Translations under genes and position numbers: made by a program
The notes under the pieces: model-generated
Databases searched by the model: none
Told to the model about the DNA's origin: nothing
What the model saw: the letters and a program-made list of their open reading frames with translations, nothing else
Origin: Dehalococcoidales bacterium
Lineage (GTDB): Bacteria; Chloroflexota; Dehalococcoidia; Dehalococcoidales; UBA2162
Direction of reading: 5' to 3'
Assembly (NCBI GenBank): GCA_020354275.1
Contig: CP070645.1
Location: 130,387-152,901 of the forward strand
DNA: 22,515 nt
In this document: piece by piece, positions 22,038 through 22,515 of the stretch
How positions within the stretch are numbered: position 1 is the stretch's first letter
Layout of the letters: every line of letters starts with the position of its first letter

Positions 22038-22515
22038 ATGAGGCTGTATATTATCCTGTTCATCGGTGTGCTATCAGTCTCCTTCGCTGCTATCTTTATC
22101 CGTCTGGCCGAGGCGCCACCGTTGGTGGTGGCAACCTGCCGAATGGCCATAGCCGCCGCCATAATGGTTCCGGTTGCCCTGACAAGGTCTCAGACAAGCC
22201 TGAAAAGCCTGGCCTTCCGCGATATGTTCTGGCTGATGCTGTCAGGCTTCTTTCTCGCCCTGCATTTCGGGCTATGGATAACATCTCTGGACTATACCTC
22301 TATCGCCAGCTCGGTTGTTCTGGTAACCTCTCATCCGGCCTTTGTTGCCGTAGTATCCTATTTTGTCTGGGGTGAGAAGCCGGGCAGGCTTTCAATAGCC
22401 GGCATCGCCATAGCCCTGGCGGGAGTTGTAGTTATCAACTACGGCGGTTTTACCTTCAGCCCAAGGGCTATACTCGGTGATTGGCTGGCCCTGGCCGCCG
22501 CCTTTTCCATGGGGG
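22038..22515 (+). CDS. EamA/DMT-family transporter, 3' truncated by window end
   Basis: 159 codons are visible, open to the last base. ATG at 22038 with AGAGGG four bases upstream. The first EamA repeat is clear: helix 1 (residues 3-20) ending in FIRLAEAPPLVVATCR, then a helix from MAIAAAIMVPVAL. The next is LMLSGFFLALHFGLWITSL, the third region is YTSIASSVVLVTSHPAFVAV, and the family's WGEKP at the end of the helix is followed by IAGIAIALAGVVVINYGG. Members export amino acids or metabolites; the substrate is unknown. A full protein of about 290-300 residues with a second repeat is expected beyond the window. Divergent from the CoA-transferase pair. Confidence 0.9.
   Translation, partial: MRLYIILFIGVLSVSFAAIFIRLAEAPPLVVATCRMAIAAAIMVPVALTRSQTSLKSLAFRDMFWLMLSGFFLALHFGLWITSLDYTSIASSVVLVTSHPAFVAVVSYFVWGEKPGRLSIAGIAIALAGVVVINYGGFTFSPRAILGDWLALAAAFSMG

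Overview
The window looks like a piece of an anaerobic bacterial chromosome. My best guess is Chloroflexota, class Dehalococcoidia, or a sediment relative. This is an inference from gene content: a giant 2-hydroxyacyl-CoA dehydratase-activator fusion, a ferredoxin-tailed aldo/keto reductase, a DUF3786 protein, two small nitroreductases, a diaminopimelate dehydrogenase and a two-subunit CoA-transferase. No rRNA or other phylogenetic marker is present. I see no phage, transposon, CRISPR, integrase or tRNA. Genes are mostly short transcription units on alternating strands, typical of a core or metabolic region rather than a mobile island.

Layout. 1-4077 (+): 3' part of a giant activator/dehydratase-like protein, 5'-truncated by the window edge. 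4171-5331 (-): aldo/keto reductase with two 4Fe-4S motifs. 5478-5912 (-): Nudix hydrolase. 6073-6699 (+): DUF3786 protein. 6747-9317 (-): membrane-anchored penicillin-acylase-family Ntn hydrolase. 9582-9971 (+): small zincin-like metallopeptidase. 10015-10797 (-): alpha/beta hydrolase. 10980-11957 (+): meso-diaminopimelate dehydrogenase. 11987-13452 (-): a crotonase followed by a nitroreductase, probably one operon behind a good promoter. 13602-14003 (+): small DUF5658-like membrane protein. 14137-14688 (-): second nitroreductase. 14689-15306: the only long non-coding gap. 15307-20227 (+): glycine betaine/proline-type ABC importer (ATPase with CBS domains, permease, two paralogous lipoprotein binding proteins), closed by a strong intrinsic terminator. 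20381-21919 (-): 3-oxoacid-type CoA-transferase, A then B. 22038-22515 (+): start of an EamA-family transporter cut by the window edge.

The most coherent system is the osmolyte-type importer. It has a long leader with a strong candidate promoter overlapping an inverted repeat. A purine-rich Shine-Dalgarno-like tract followed by a hairpin recurs ahead of proV and of each binding-protein gene. The ATPase has an Asn/His-rich tail encoded by a small repeat, and the binding-protein gene is duplicated, with differences concentrated in the likely ligand pocket. The remaining metabolic genes fit anaerobic acyl-CoA metabolism (dehydratase activator, crotonase, CoA-transferase) and flavin/Fe-S redox chemistry. 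I did not find a clearly unprecedented multi-gene system. The most testable oddities are the importer's regulatory architecture, the pseudo-dimeric activator with one degenerate ATPase half, and a crotonase lacking both classical glutamates.
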